This document shows positions 1-11,313 of a DNA stretch of 64,000 nt, in pieces. Under the pieces are notes generated by a model, which was not told the origin of the DNA, searched no databases, and saw only the letters and a list, made by a program, of their open reading frames with translations. This DNA comes from Chaetoderma sp. LZ-2023a (lineage: Eukaryota; Mollusca; Caudofoveata; Chaetodermatida; Chaetodermatidae). Within the stretch, counting starts at the first letter, position 1. The number at the start of each line of letters is the position of its first letter. Where the stretch lies: assembly GCA_034401795.1 (NCBI GenBank), contig CM067372.1:41582429-41646428 (forward strand). Reading direction: 5' to 3'. The position numbers and the translations under genes are program-made.

Positions 1-521
1 TTTGGACGTTGCTGTTACACATATGCTTATACAACATATGTGAGCCGTCAATTCCCAAAGTCATAATACAATTATTACATCACAGTGGACTAATCTTGAA
101 ACAGCCTGTGCATCTACATGAACATGCACACATGAAGATAGCTACACGTGTTGTATCCAGACCAGGGTTGCCTGCCCTACCAGTTTGGCACTGAGGCAAT
201 AACAAGCCAATGGCTTATGCCTTGTAAATTGATGTTGTATGTTGTTGTTGTAAGGTCTTACTTGTAAATATAAGATGTCCATCGGGTCATGACTCCCACT
301 AGACAATCCGATATCTACAATATGTTTATTCATTTCATACGTTTCTTCTTATTTCAAAGTGATAAATTGTACAAGTTCTGAATAATGACAAGATGCAACT
401 TGAAATCAAGGACAAAATATAAGCCCATGATATTAGGCCTATAATAAAGTAAAACTTGTCCAGATAGCATGGATTGGCACAGATTAGCAAATGCTTAGCG
501 AAAGATGAAAAATCTAATGTT
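1..521. other. Intergenic, nothing recognised
   Basis: AT-rich sequence with only short ORFs, none with recognisable protein features. I see no RNA gene or repeat family here. Confidence 0.5.
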
Positions 522-1290
522 TATTTGCAAACTAAGATGACTATTTTTGACAATTTACCAATGATATCACTGGTTCCATAAACTAACCAGTTATCTCAGC
601 GGTAAATTTTCAAAAATAGTCTTCTTGGTTTGCAAATGGGCATTTATGAAGAGGACTACTGGTACACAAACACTAATGGAAATATTGCAACATCTTTTAG
701 TATAGGCTATTGAGAGCAATACATATTGGGGTAGCCAGAGCGAACTGGGTCATATACAGTGTATGTCCATTTGCTGACCATGATTCCGGAAGAAGACTAC
801 TTTTGAAGATTTACCAATGAAATGATTGTTTTGGTAATCTAACCTGTCATTCTAGTGGTAAACTTTCAAAAATAGTCTTTAGTTGGTCTGCAAATGGACA
901 TTATCGAGGCAACTACAGACATGCAGAATGATGCAATAGTAGCAGCTTTTTATGTATTTATTCACACTATCGACAACAATATATATTGGGGTGAGAGAAC
1001 TGAGCTATAACCAGTGTACTGGTGTGTCCATTTGCTGACCAAGACTCCAAGAGATTACTTCTGAAAATTTACCACTGGAGAGACTGGTTTTATAACCAAC
1101 CAGTCATTCCAGTGGGAAATTTTCAAAAATAGTCTTGATTTGTAAATGGACATTTATCAAGACCACTGCGGAAGCGGTAATGATGGAAAGATTGACCAGC
1201 ATCTACCTAGTATATTTATTCATCATGAGACAATGAGCGCAATACACTTAATTAATACATATATTGGGATGCGTAAAATGAGTTATATGT
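522..1290. repeat. Three-unit tandem array of about 250 bp, each unit carrying a palindromic hairpin
   Basis: Three diverged units follow one another with spacings of 243 and 261 bp. Each begins with a palindrome: cores at about 522-638, 765-901 and 1026-1152. The left arm reads GTCCATTTGC..GACCAAGA...AATTTACCA and the right arm is its reverse complement, GGTAAATTTTCAAAAATAGTC..TTGGTCTGCAAATGGAC. The DNA between palindromes is also related from unit to unit, for example ATATATTGGGGT. The same palindrome is scattered through the rest of the window, including ABCA3-like introns. Confidence 0.7.
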
Positions 1291-1529
1291 TTTTTAAATT
1301 GTTCATAATACATTGGTTGACAATTTGGGGACCCAGATTCCAAGAAGACTTTAAAGGGTTTACTTTAGCTATTAAATTATTACTAGGCCACCGAGTTGTG
1401 GTCAGTCACAAACTCTACTTCACACTTGTCAATTTGTACTAGCCTTAGGCTAACAGTGTTAACAGGCTAGTGGTAATTTCAGTAAATGACACATGTAGGT
1501 AAAACTTTTCTCACTTTGTGCCCAAGGAT

Positions 1530-2025
1530 GCGCCACATCCACCTTGCAAATCTCCTTATGCCGTGGCGACAATCCGCCGTGTGTCTGTCAACTTTTGCTT
1601 TCAAACACTACTCCTAATTAACCACTTGGCCGATTTCAACCAAATTTGGCTGTAAGGACCCTATGGTCATAGGCTCCAGAACCACAGTTCAGAATTTTTA
1701 TTCATCAATGTTTGGGGTGAAAATCTTTGATTTTATGAAAAATGTACCAGAAATTGTCAAAATGATAAAACATATACTTTTGTGAAAACACAATCTTAGA
1801 TTTTATGAAAAAAAACTATAACTGCTTGACATATTTCAACCAACTTTGGCTAGAGTGACCCTATCATGGTAGAATCCAGAACTTCTATTCTGAATTTTGA
1901 TTGATCAATTTTATGGGTGAAAGGCTTAGATTTTCCAAAAATTATCCATCATGTCTCTTTAAATGCAAATGGTTCACATGCTAATGGTCCAGATGAGCGC
2001 CACAGCCCCTTGGGCCTCTTGTTTT
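1530..2025 (+). repeat. Dispersed repeat with internal ~130-bp subunits, ending GGGCCTCTTG
   Basis: Subunits repeat the phrase CTTGGCCGATTTCAACC, then AATTTTGATT, a GGTGAAA segment and GATTTTATGAAAAA. The block ends with GCAAATGG, GCTAATGGTCCAG and CCTTGGGCCTCTTG. Related copies occur at 21360-21430, 28445-29347 and 30647-30985. The form resembles a repeat I associate with mollusc genomes; that link is from memory and unchecked. Confidence 0.6.
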
Positions 2026-3989
2026 TTTAAATTCAGGATGTGGTGTGGGCTGTTGGTGAAGCATGGTGGGTGTGCTGGGGGGGGGGGGGGGTTGTGGCTT
2101 GTCGGTTGTTAAGCCTACTTTTCCTGGCAGCAACCAATTTCATTAGGATCAGACATACTCAAACTGATGATCAGTGTAATATTTTATTACTTAACAGAGA
2201 GGTCAGTGGTCTCTGGAAAAAAAGAGAGGAAGTATGACCACTGCACAGGAAATCTGTTGAATATTTTGAAAACAGTTTTACTGGAACCTGTTGCTGCAAT
2301 AGCTACCAGTAAAATATTGTTCAAAATATTCAATATGTTTAAATTCTGATGTTCTCCAACTAATAGGTCACAATGCATAATTATGCCCCTCCCCCTCCCC
2401 TCACACCCGCGTTGCGTCACACAGTGCATTGCAAACAGATAGGTGTACTACGTATGTCTCCGCTGCAAATGACTCTAGACGATTGACCTAAATTACTGGT
2501 TTTGAACTAGATAGACTAGCTAGACAGCTGTTAATAATTCTTGATGTCGTCATTTGAAGTTACCCGGCCTTATATTTAGACAAAGGGCGTAAGTAATAGT
2601 AGTAGGCCAAGTAGAATTTTTTTGTTTCTTCCGGTTTTTGTTGGCAAGAAAGTGGGAGGGGGTGGGGGTGGGGCTTTCTACGCGTAGGCCTAATGGGCTG
2701 CGCATTTTTTCATAATTAATCAATAAAAGCATTCCAAGTTATATATAACCAGTCAGTGACTCAGTATAGCCATCTGTGCTTATACTCGAAAACAATCTGC
2801 GCCGAAATGCAGAGACATTTTTCAGACCATAGACATTTTTCAACCTATTCCAATAGTTTGTCAAGCTGCCACACACGAACTATGTACAGTATGCACACAC
2901 TTCTCAACACGATTCGAATTGCTTGCCTGAGCTACGGTTCCTGGGAAATTAATATAACCTGGATACTCTCCCTGGAGCGTCAGTGTCGCAACGGATTCAA
3001 TCCGGCTTGTGCGCGTGTGCTCGGCAACATCCGTTGCTTCTTCGTGTCTTCCGAACATTAGTTAAATTAATAAAAAACTTTAATAATAAACTATTGTGCA
3101 ACTCAAGTTGCAACTATTCGTTACCCTGCTCGTGCCAGGGGTGAGCCCATCGAGGCTGGCGTTCCGAGTACAGATTACAGACAGTTCCTGGTTCGTGAGT
3201 GAACCAGGCGATAAGAGTAATAACTATCATTATATATATATATAGTAGTATAGCATAATAGGGATATGGTAATTGTAGTGCCATTTTAGTCATTCCAGCC
3301 AAACTTATGATCCCATGTGCTCTTGCAGAGTCTAAATTACACAAATAATGAAGCATGTAAAAGGGTAGTCGTGTGCATTGTGTATTTTCATAATAACCCT
3401 ACTGTGAAGTCATTTTTTTCGTACTTTAAGGAAAAGAAATTTAGCTACGAAAACTGGTGCCGTTGCGCTTTCTCTTTCTTTTGTTGATTTATGTTAAACC
3501 ATGAGTGTTAAAATACAATATTTAGTTTTTGTTTCCACTCCACCAACATGATTTCTACTTGTAGACCCATAATTATGTTTTCTAGTAATTTTGTTTGTTT
3601 GTAAACATTCCCATAGACATATAATTTGCTAGACTACTTGAATGTGTGCTGTAACCATAGACCATGTAGGTTGTCATGACCTCAAAAGCGATATTTCAGA
3701 GTTCAATTGAGTATTTTCTCACTGGATGTATAGTCCAAAATAATGTGTGTATGTTACTAAACCTATTTTGTAGTCAAATAAAGTGGCAGATTACTATAAC
3801 CAATACAATCTTATTTCTGATAAAAGTATGTTATTTGTGTGTGTATTCAGTAAATACGAGGCCATGCGCAAATGTGATTTAGTGAACTCGCATCACCGGT
3901 GGTCACGACAACTAGGGGCTAGTGAGGTTATGTGCATGAGCCATCTAGACAGTATATACAATAGCTATGGTTGTAACATATAATTTGCA
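2026..3989. other. Intergenic, mostly featureless
   Basis: Contains a G homopolymer (about 2079-2090), an imperfect hairpin at about 2257-2335 (arms TTGAATATTTTGAA and TTCAAAATATTCAA), a pyrimidine-rich stretch near 2388 and a short TA run near 3232. No ORF has recognisable domains. The hairpin may be a small MITE remnant. Confidence 0.45.
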
Positions 3990-4700
3990 AGAACACATGG
4001 ATGTGTGTCGTGTCTATAGTCGATCAATTTCATAGAATAACGACGTGGTCTGAAGAAGAAACATACTGAAGTCGACGATGATCCAAAATCAAAAATGGTT
4101 GCCAGCCACCAGCGGTCATCTCGAAAATTGGTTTGCCAAGAATGATAACGCCATTTACAAAGGATAATGCCGCTATTCACTGGTTAGCGGATCGGTTTGA
4201 AACTTCATAGAATGTCTGTTCATAGGATGTCTGGACTATGTCGAAGGATGAACTCTACAGAAATCGACAATGAGCCGAAAGGACGTGTTCTGAGGAAGAA
4301 AGCTATTGAAATTGACGATGATCTAAAATCCAATATGGCTGCCAGCAACAGGCATCCATCTTGAAGATTGGTTTGTGGATGATAACTCTGCTCCTGTTTC
4401 TTGGATTGCTTTGAAACGTCAAAGGATGACTGGACTTATAGGTCTTAAACCTATCAAAATCAATGAATATCCAAAATCCAATGTGACTGCCACGGCCAGG
4501 GCCTATGTTGAAAATTGGTTTATGGACAATAACTCCATTTCCAGATGAAAACTCCCCTAGCATTTATTAGATTGTGTTAAACGTCAATTCGTTTTATGTC
4601 ATAGGATGGCTGGAATAGGTGTGAGGAAGAATCCTATCAGAATTAACGATGATCCGAAATCCAATATACACTGCTAGGCCAAAAAATGAGGCAAACATGA
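3990..4700. repeat. Degenerate tandem repeat
   Basis: At least four imperfect repeats contain a variant of GATGATCCAAAATCCAATAT followed by GGCTGCCAG, CATCTTGAAAATTGGTTT and GATAACTCC. Repeats are roughly 150-190 bp apart and diverged. Small ORFs across them look incidental. Confidence 0.55.
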
Positions 4701-4839
4701 TTTATCATATTTTTTATGATTACTCTTTCATGTTAATAAATACAGGTGAAATAAGTGACAATTTTACATAATATCGTATGCATTGTCTGTGTGCAGGGTA
4801 CCTTTTAGTATGGGATAGCTTTTCCCTTATTTTTTTTTT

Positions 4840-5400
4840 GTCTTTATCTTTCATATACTGTCATGACGGTATTGAGTAACCAAACTTGTTGTGTGAATGC
4901 ATTGCGAGTTAAAGGTATTCCCACAGAAAAACTAGGTGAGTGTGACCTTACATGGTCCGGTGATCTTCATACAAATTTCTTGACCAGATGGTAGTTTTAA
5001 GAGTTTTCGTATACAGTAACCAAACTTGAGGTGTGAATGCATTGGAGGTGGATGCTTTGGAGGCTAATAGTGTATATCTAAAGTGGATCAGTGTGACCTA
5101 CTTTTCACGGTTTACTGAACAGTATAGGGAATTTCTATCCCGGCCATTGGTTCAAGATCTTTTGACATATCATCACCGCCTTGGCATATGAATACCTCAT
5201 AGCCTAACGTGTGTCATGTATTAAAATATTCATGGATCATCGAACATTATAGAAAATTCTTGACCTGCCTGTAGTTTCAAGAGCTTTTTTATGCGGTAAT
5301 GAAACTTTGTGTATAAATGTATTGTACGGTAAAGGTGGTTCTTATCTCAGTGTGACCTAAATTTCATGGTTCACTTAACATAGAATAAACTGAACATCAA
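4840..5400. repeat. Degenerate tandem repeat, ~145-bp units
   Basis: Repeated phrases GTAACCAAACTTG, TGTGAATGCATTG, AAAGGT and GTGTGACCT recur three to four times with clear divergence. No coding potential is seen. Confidence 0.5.
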
Positions 5401-6661
5401 CTCTTAATATGACCAGATAATAGCGACAGAAAAACAAAATTGAATTATTCATGCATGCCTGTCATTTCTTTGAAAACTATAGCCAAATACAAAGCACTAG
5501 GAAATTATACAGTTGTTAAGGACATGTTCAACGTATCTAGTTAACTCGTTAACACTCAAACCGGCCAAAGACGGCGTCTGTAGTGGGCTTGAGAAATGTC
5601 CATTTACAGACCAAGAGATGTTATCGAACCAGTCATTCCAGTGGTAAATCTTCAAAAATAGTCTTCTTGATCTGCAAATGGACATTTTCTATGAGACCAT
5701 CTAAAGAAAATTGAAATTTTCTTGAGAATTATTATCTAGTTGTGTTTATATGACCAAATAACAATATTTTGGCAGGCATTTTGAATGTATGCAAAGTAGG
5801 CATATTTCCCTAAACTAGATTTTTCTAGACCTTTAATATGTTGATCTAGGGACCTGGTGGGTTGACTCCTAAAATCCCATAGATTGAGTGGATTATTGGT
5901 CTTAGAAGAGTTTTCTCTCCCAACATGTTTGGCTGTAAATCTGATGCTTTGGAGTAAGAGTCATTGTAGATCATTTGCTGCTGTATGATGTGTGAATCTA
6001 AAATTTACACATTGCTTAGTAGAATTACACGAGATGTAAGCTACATGACATAAACATAGTGCAGTGGTTTAGTATCAAGGACATTAAACCCAATGACCTC
6101 AATGGCAGACCTGTACTTTACTCTGTACAGCCTAGCGCCCACTTGACTAAATTGACTTCATTTGGCTAAATGTATGTATTTAACAATGGAAACAAATAAT
6201 TATACTGCACCAAAATAACCTTTGTACACAGTTAAGAGAAGGATGCTCAATTTTTATCGCTTTCTATTTATTTGGCAGTGTTCATTTTCAAAGCAAGTTA
6301 CTGACCCCACTCAGAAATCAATTTTTTTTTCTCAAGGGCTACAAAAATTATACAAATATATTTAGTTTGGAAACTCAAGGGTTATTCTAGATTTTTGGGT
6401 TGAAGTTCAACCAGAAGATGAAAATAAGTTTCCATTCAATACAAATTAAAAATTAAAAAATTGAACACTTTATTTGGTGGGCCTCATGGATTTCCGAAAA
6501 CATCCAGGAAATAGGTTAAAATATTAAATTATCATTAACCTCTTGGTGGTAGACTTCAGAAAACTAAAGCAGAAATTTGATTGGTAAATTCTTCCAGCAA
6601 CAATCGTGCATTTTCTCAACATTTTATGGAAATCCGTTAACCCTTTACTTTTCCACCTCAT
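5401..6661. other. Intergenic, one partial palindromic repeat
   Basis: A shortened copy of the dispersed palindrome lies at about 5598-5684; its left arm is partly lost, and it is preceded by a TTAACTCGTTAACACTC end. The remainder is AT-rich with no recognisable genes. Confidence 0.5.
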
Positions 6662-7911
6662 CCAGTCAAGTACATGTATTATACACTGAATTCTAGGCCT
6701 CATCCAGTCAAGTACATGTATTATACACTGAATTCTAGGCCTCATCCAGTCAAGTATATGTATTATGCACTGAATTCTAGGCCTCATCCAGTCAAGTATA
6801 TGTATTATGCACTGAATTCTAGGCCTCATCCAGTCAAGTATATGTATTATGCACTGAATTCTAGGCCTCATCCAGTCAAGTATATGTATTATGCACTGAA
6901 TTCTAGGCTTCATCAGGTTAAGTACATGTATTATGCACTGAATTCTAGGCCTCATCGGGTCAAGTACATGTATTATACACTGAATTCTAGGCCTCATCTG
7001 GTCAAGTACATGTATTATACACTGAATTCTAGGCCTCATCCATTCAAGTTCATGTATTATGCACTGAATTCTAGGCCTCATCTAGTCAAGTACATGTACA
7101 TGTATTATGCACTGAATTCTAGGCCTCATCCAGTCAAGTACATGTATTATACACTGAATTCTAGGCCTCATCTGGTCAAGTACATGTATTATACACTGAA
7201 TTCTAGGCCTCATCCATTCAAGTTCATGTATTATGCACTGAATTCTAGGCCTCATCCATTCAAGTTCATGTATTATGCACTGAATTCTAGGCCTCATGCA
7301 GGCAAGTACATGTACATGTATTATGCACTGAATTCTAGGCCTCATCCAGTCAAGTACATGTATTATGCACTGAATTCTAGGCCTCATCCAGTCAAGTACA
7401 TGTATTATGCACTGAATTCTAGGCCTCATCTAGTCAAGTACATGTATTATGCACTGAATTCTAGGCCTCATGCAGGCAAGTACATGTATTATACACTGAA
7501 TTCTAGGCCTCATGCAGGCAAGTACATGTACATGTATTATGCACTGAATTCTAGGCCTCATCCATTCAAGTACATGTATTATGCACTGAATTCTAGGCCT
7601 CATGCAGGCAAGTACATGTACATGTATTATGCACTGAATTCTAGGCCTCATGCAGGCAAGTACATGTATTATGCACTGAATTCTAGGCGTCATGCAGGCA
7701 AGTACATGTACATGTGTTATGCACTGAATTCTAGGCCTCATCCATTCAAGTACATGTATTATGCACTGAATTCTAGGCCTCATGCAGGCAAGTACATGTA
7801 CATGTATTATGCACTGAATTCTAGGCCTCATCTAGTCAAGTACATGTATTATGCACTTAATTGTAGGCCTCGTTCAGTCACGTACACATATTATGTACTG
7901 AATTCTAGGCT
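6662..7911. repeat. 42-bp minisatellite, 29 units
   Basis: Twenty-nine copies of a 42-bp unit, each with an internal CTGAATTCTAGGCCTCAT core. Several units carry a 6-bp extension (ATGTAC). Because 42 and 48 are multiples of three, frames stay open on both strands; the + strand frame gives a 14-residue repeat of the type MYYALNSRPHPVKY. Variants cluster: CCAGTC types at the left, GCAGGC types carrying the 6-bp extension at the right, where some alternate as dimers. The long ORFs are most simply a consequence of the period. No signal peptide or flanking conserved sequence supports a protein. Confidence 0.93.
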
Positions 7912-8035
7912 TTTTTACATCTTAATTATCCCCAAATGTTTTGAAAGAAGGAGAGAATATTCCAATTGCCTCTGACCATCTGTCCATCCATCCATCATCT
8001 CAGGAGCATTTGTCCATTCAACTGTATGTCCATCC
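7912..8035. other. Short intergenic stretch next to the nested stack
   Basis: Contains a few CCATCCATC repeats. Nothing else is recognised. Confidence 0.4.
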
Positions 8036-8408
8036 TAGGGCCCTGCAAATCTCAAATTTCTGCTCAAATCGAATATTTGGTCTGTATGTGGACATTTTCT
8101 ATGATAAAATTTAAAGTTGTTGAATAAATTTGAGGATTAAGGGTTAAAAACAGTACAATAAAAAATATGATGTTACTGCAATGTAAATTGATAGAACGCG
8201 CTGGAGTTTACTGTTACTAAACGTTAATAACTGATGACATATTTTTCCCAATTCCCGTTCTTGCATGTGCTGACTTCCCAATATGAGCCGTGGAGCCAGG
8301 CAATGATGTATTGCTCTCATTAAATTGCTACCCAATTAAAAGTAGCTATAGGTACTGTACATTTTTATATAAACCTCCAGGACATATAGGGATTGTAGAA
8401 TTAGTGAT

Positions 8409-8579
8409 TTCTCCTTCGATCAATACTCACCATTCTGTTACTTCTGATATACAGCTGGCTCGGACAGCTGGCTCTAGGACTATAGACTTAGAAAGCTTTA
8501 CCGACTCCTTGGAACCGGGTACTCGGCTCCCAACTGCCGAGTACCCGTCTACCATAGAGCTCATTCTTGTTTGCATAGC
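8409..8579 (+). repeat. Left ITR of DIRS-B
   Basis: Inverted partner of 20541-20735. It contains a hairpin at 8517-8546 with arms GGGTACTCGGC and GCCGAGTACCC around an 8-nt loop, and CAATACTCACC, which on the other strand reads GGTGAGTATTG, a splice-donor-like string. Confidence 0.85.
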
Positions 8580-8679
8580 GACAAGAGAATACATGCTTTT
8601 TGCAGTTGGGAAGTCTTAAGATTGTTTTTACTGTGATTAATTGTGATAGCTTGTGCGTTCTCAAAAGGATATTGTGGAT

Positions 8680-8698
8680 TAATATGGACGCTTCCGAG
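8680..8698 (+). pseudogene. DIRS-B ORF1 exon 1, 5' part, split by the hAT insertion
   Basis: ATG GAC GCT TCC GAG begins here and continues after the hAT element as GAT ATC AG followed by GTCGTA. It aligns with DIRS-A exon 1 (10518-10544), which ends at a CAG/GTGTAT donor. The hAT element therefore landed inside the predicted tiny first coding exon of DIRS-B. Confidence 0.5.
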
Positions 8699-10205
8699 TA
8701 GGGTTGGGCGATTTTTCGATATTATCGTCAGTATCGCGATATACCGAATACCGATACCGAAATCGTCATAATTTCGAAAAATCGTAAATATCGTCAATAC
8801 CGACAGGACGATATTGCACTTTTAACTGTGAGCATAATATAAATAACTAAGTTAGAAATGTCATACTCTTACCTCTATTCGGTCCAGTAATAGTCTTTAA
8901 GTAATAATCCAGTCTTTGTCTAAGGTAATAAAAACTTAATAAACTCCAAAATAATCTGTGTTCATTTAATTCATGGTTTGTTTGCGCTAATAAAATGATT
9001 TAAAGTACAAAATAATCCTTTGTAGTTCACTTTTCATAATTACATAAATAGACGACGCCATGTTTTTTCTTGCCTCATTCTGAGTGTTAGTTAGTGGGGA
9101 ATACCATTTGCACTACCCACATTCCAATTTGATGACGTCATTACTACAGGTCAAGCTATTTATCCATTAGTCATTGATCTGCATGGTTAAACATTCTTCT
9201 GACCGTGAAAGATTTAAACTTTAAAACTTTTTAGGTCGATAGGAAACCACACACACTTAATCCCTTATCAATACCACAGCTTGGAACGGTTTACCGTTAT
9301 ACGTTTTTATGTAACTTTATACAATATATTTAGCATTTTTAAACGAATCAGATCAAAATTCATTCCACATATAACATTACAGATTTATTCTAATTGAGAA
9401 ACCGCCTTAAAATAAATAATTTAGGCCTAATTATTTCCAGTCTTCGATCTGTTGTGGCAGTTTTGGTTGCAGTGTTAACTGGGTTAATTTCACAAATCCC
9501 GGCTACACCTTGAGATCAATGGATAGGACCGCTAAGTAGTGAGCGAATTTGAATAGGTCTACAATGGGCCAAATTAGTATTTAATGTTACAGACCAAATA
9601 AAATCTGACATAATTGTTTCCAGTCTTCACGCTGGTTCTCGTTCAAAATCATGCAGTGTTATTTTATTAATTTGCATCGTCTACACTAGCGGTGGGCGTG
9701 ATAACAGCTGTCGGAATTCTGCAGTGTGAATTCTGATTGGCTCAAGTATGATACGGCGGCCAATCAGATTTTGCTCTGCGGAATTCCTTTCTGAGCAATG
9801 AAGTTAATGCGTGTTCCTTGCTCAATCTTTTGACAGTTGTCGTGAGGTAAAGATAACACAAAATACAACACAAGAACAGAAGAAAATCCTTTATTTTTCC
9901 TATTTGTGATGAATACGATTAGTTGCATTACATTCGTTGCTTTAAGCTGTATATTGAAGGGTGTCAAAGTGTGGAATTTTGTGTATTAAATATGCGGAAA
10001 TGGCAATCATGGCGATCTCAATTTACGGTTTCAAGGCAACAAATTTAATGAAAATAACTTGTAGACACCACCAATTTGAAATAAATGTTATTCTATGTTT
10101 ACACCCTAACTCCACACCCCACCCAAATGACGATATATCGTGATACCGCGGCATTTTAATGAGATACCAATATCGTCATGCCTTGAGCAATATCGCCCAA
10201 CCCTA
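8699..10205. mobile_element. Non-autonomous hAT-type DNA transposon (1507 bp)
   Basis: Terminal inverted repeats TAGGGTTGGGCGAT and its reverse complement ATCGCCCAACCC(TA). The perfect 8-bp target duplication is CTTCCGAG at 8691-8698 and 10206-10213. Subterminal regions are rich in short ATCG/CGAT and TACCGATACCG strings, common near hAT ends. No ORF longer than about 70 codons is present, so it carries no transposase. It sits inside DIRS-B. Confidence 0.85.
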
Positions 10206-10230
10206 CTTCCGAGGATATCAGGTCGTATAT

Positions 10231-10400
10231 TTCTCCTTCGATCAATACTCACCATTCTGTTACTTCGGATATACAGCTGGCCCTGACAGCGGCTCTAGGA
10301 TTATAGACTTAGAAAGCTTTACCGACTCCTGGGAACCGGGTACTTGGCTCCCAACTGCTGAGTACCCGCTTACCATAGAGCTCATTCTTGTTTGCATAGC
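10231..10400 (+). repeat. Left ITR of DIRS-A
   Basis: Inverted match to 17161-17354, extending to TTTGCATAGC. The internal hairpin (10338-10367) has mismatches compared with the perfect one in DIRS-B and in the right ITR. Confidence 0.88.
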
Positions 10401-10517
10401 AACAAGAGCAATACATGCTTTCTGCATTGAGGATTTTAGTGTTTTTTGTGAAAGAAAATCTAAGTCTTTAATCTGTGATAGTTTGTGTGTTCGTGAAAGG
10501 ATTAACTAAAGGATACT

Positions 10518-10544
10518 ATGGAGAATACCGCCGAAGATAACCAG
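10518..10544 (+). CDS. DIRS-A ORF1, predicted exon 1
   Basis: Nine codons beginning at ATG (MENTAEDNQ) and ending exactly at CAG before a GTGTAT donor. The predicted intron runs to a TTATAG acceptor at 11313. Phase 0 on both sides joins Gln9 to the Cys module of exon 2. The same plan with unrelated exon-1 sequence is seen in DIRS-C (33564-33614) and DIRS-D (57382-57432). The prediction comes from comparison only; no transcript data are available. Confidence 0.55.
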
Positions 10545-11313
10545 GTGTATCGTTCTTTATTATCCATAGTTAAAAGACTTAGGTCTCTAAATTTCGCTGT
10601 GTCGCATGTTCCAATTTCTGACCCCATAGAATCTGGGACGTGTGCTAACAACGATATATGCCAGACGATCGCCTTCTTTAACCCCCAACAGGCGATCGGC
10701 AGATATGAAAATAGGTGTTATGCTACAGTATTTCTAACACGAATATCGGCTGACGTCGTTCTCCGTAGGATCCGAGCGGGTGACGTCAGACCCGGTCGCT
10801 CGGATGTTTATGTGAAGAAAAATTGTTCATTAATTCGCGCATCTTGTTCTGGGTGCTGCGTACTAAAAATGGTACCGGAAACTTAGAATGATCAAGTTTA
10901 CGTGCGATCACGATCGGTTTGCAATGATCGGTGGTTTCAAAATTCTTGAGTAGATGCGTGGTCTGCGGTTTTACCGTGTGAGACAGCAGTTTGTTATACA
11001 TTTTGTTGTTTTCTTCACATATCGTGCTGCTTTCGTTAGGAGTATAATTTATATTGATTAGTAAATATACCCCGAATGCTATGCGATATGATTCCTGGAG
11101 CCGTTACACATCCTGGAGGATCTATTATGGGTGTGTTTAATGCCCGCCTTGTTCTTGTCATCATAATCAATGCGATCGTTGTTGTAACGTGGCGGGGTGG
11201 GGTGCGGGAGGGTTACAGTTAATTTATGAGTCAAATTATTTGAAAATTAATTGTCTGCCTTCCATCCGGGTCTCGTTCCGCTTGTCTATTGTAGGTTTGT
11301 GCTTATGTTATAG

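Noticed and set aside
2756..3061. 101-codon ORF as a host exon
   Set aside because: No splice sites, domain or composition supports coding, and an antisense ORF of similar length overlaps it.
3110..3220. tRNA-like or small-RNA hairpin near GGTTCGTGAGTGAACC
   Set aside because: No cloverleaf can be built; only one short stem is present.
6524..7831. Several long ORFs on both strands across the 42-bp minisatellite
   Set aside because: They follow from a period divisible by three; no other coding evidence.
6662..7911. Possible CRISPR array
   Set aside because: Units are contiguous with no unique spacers; the genome is eukaryotic.
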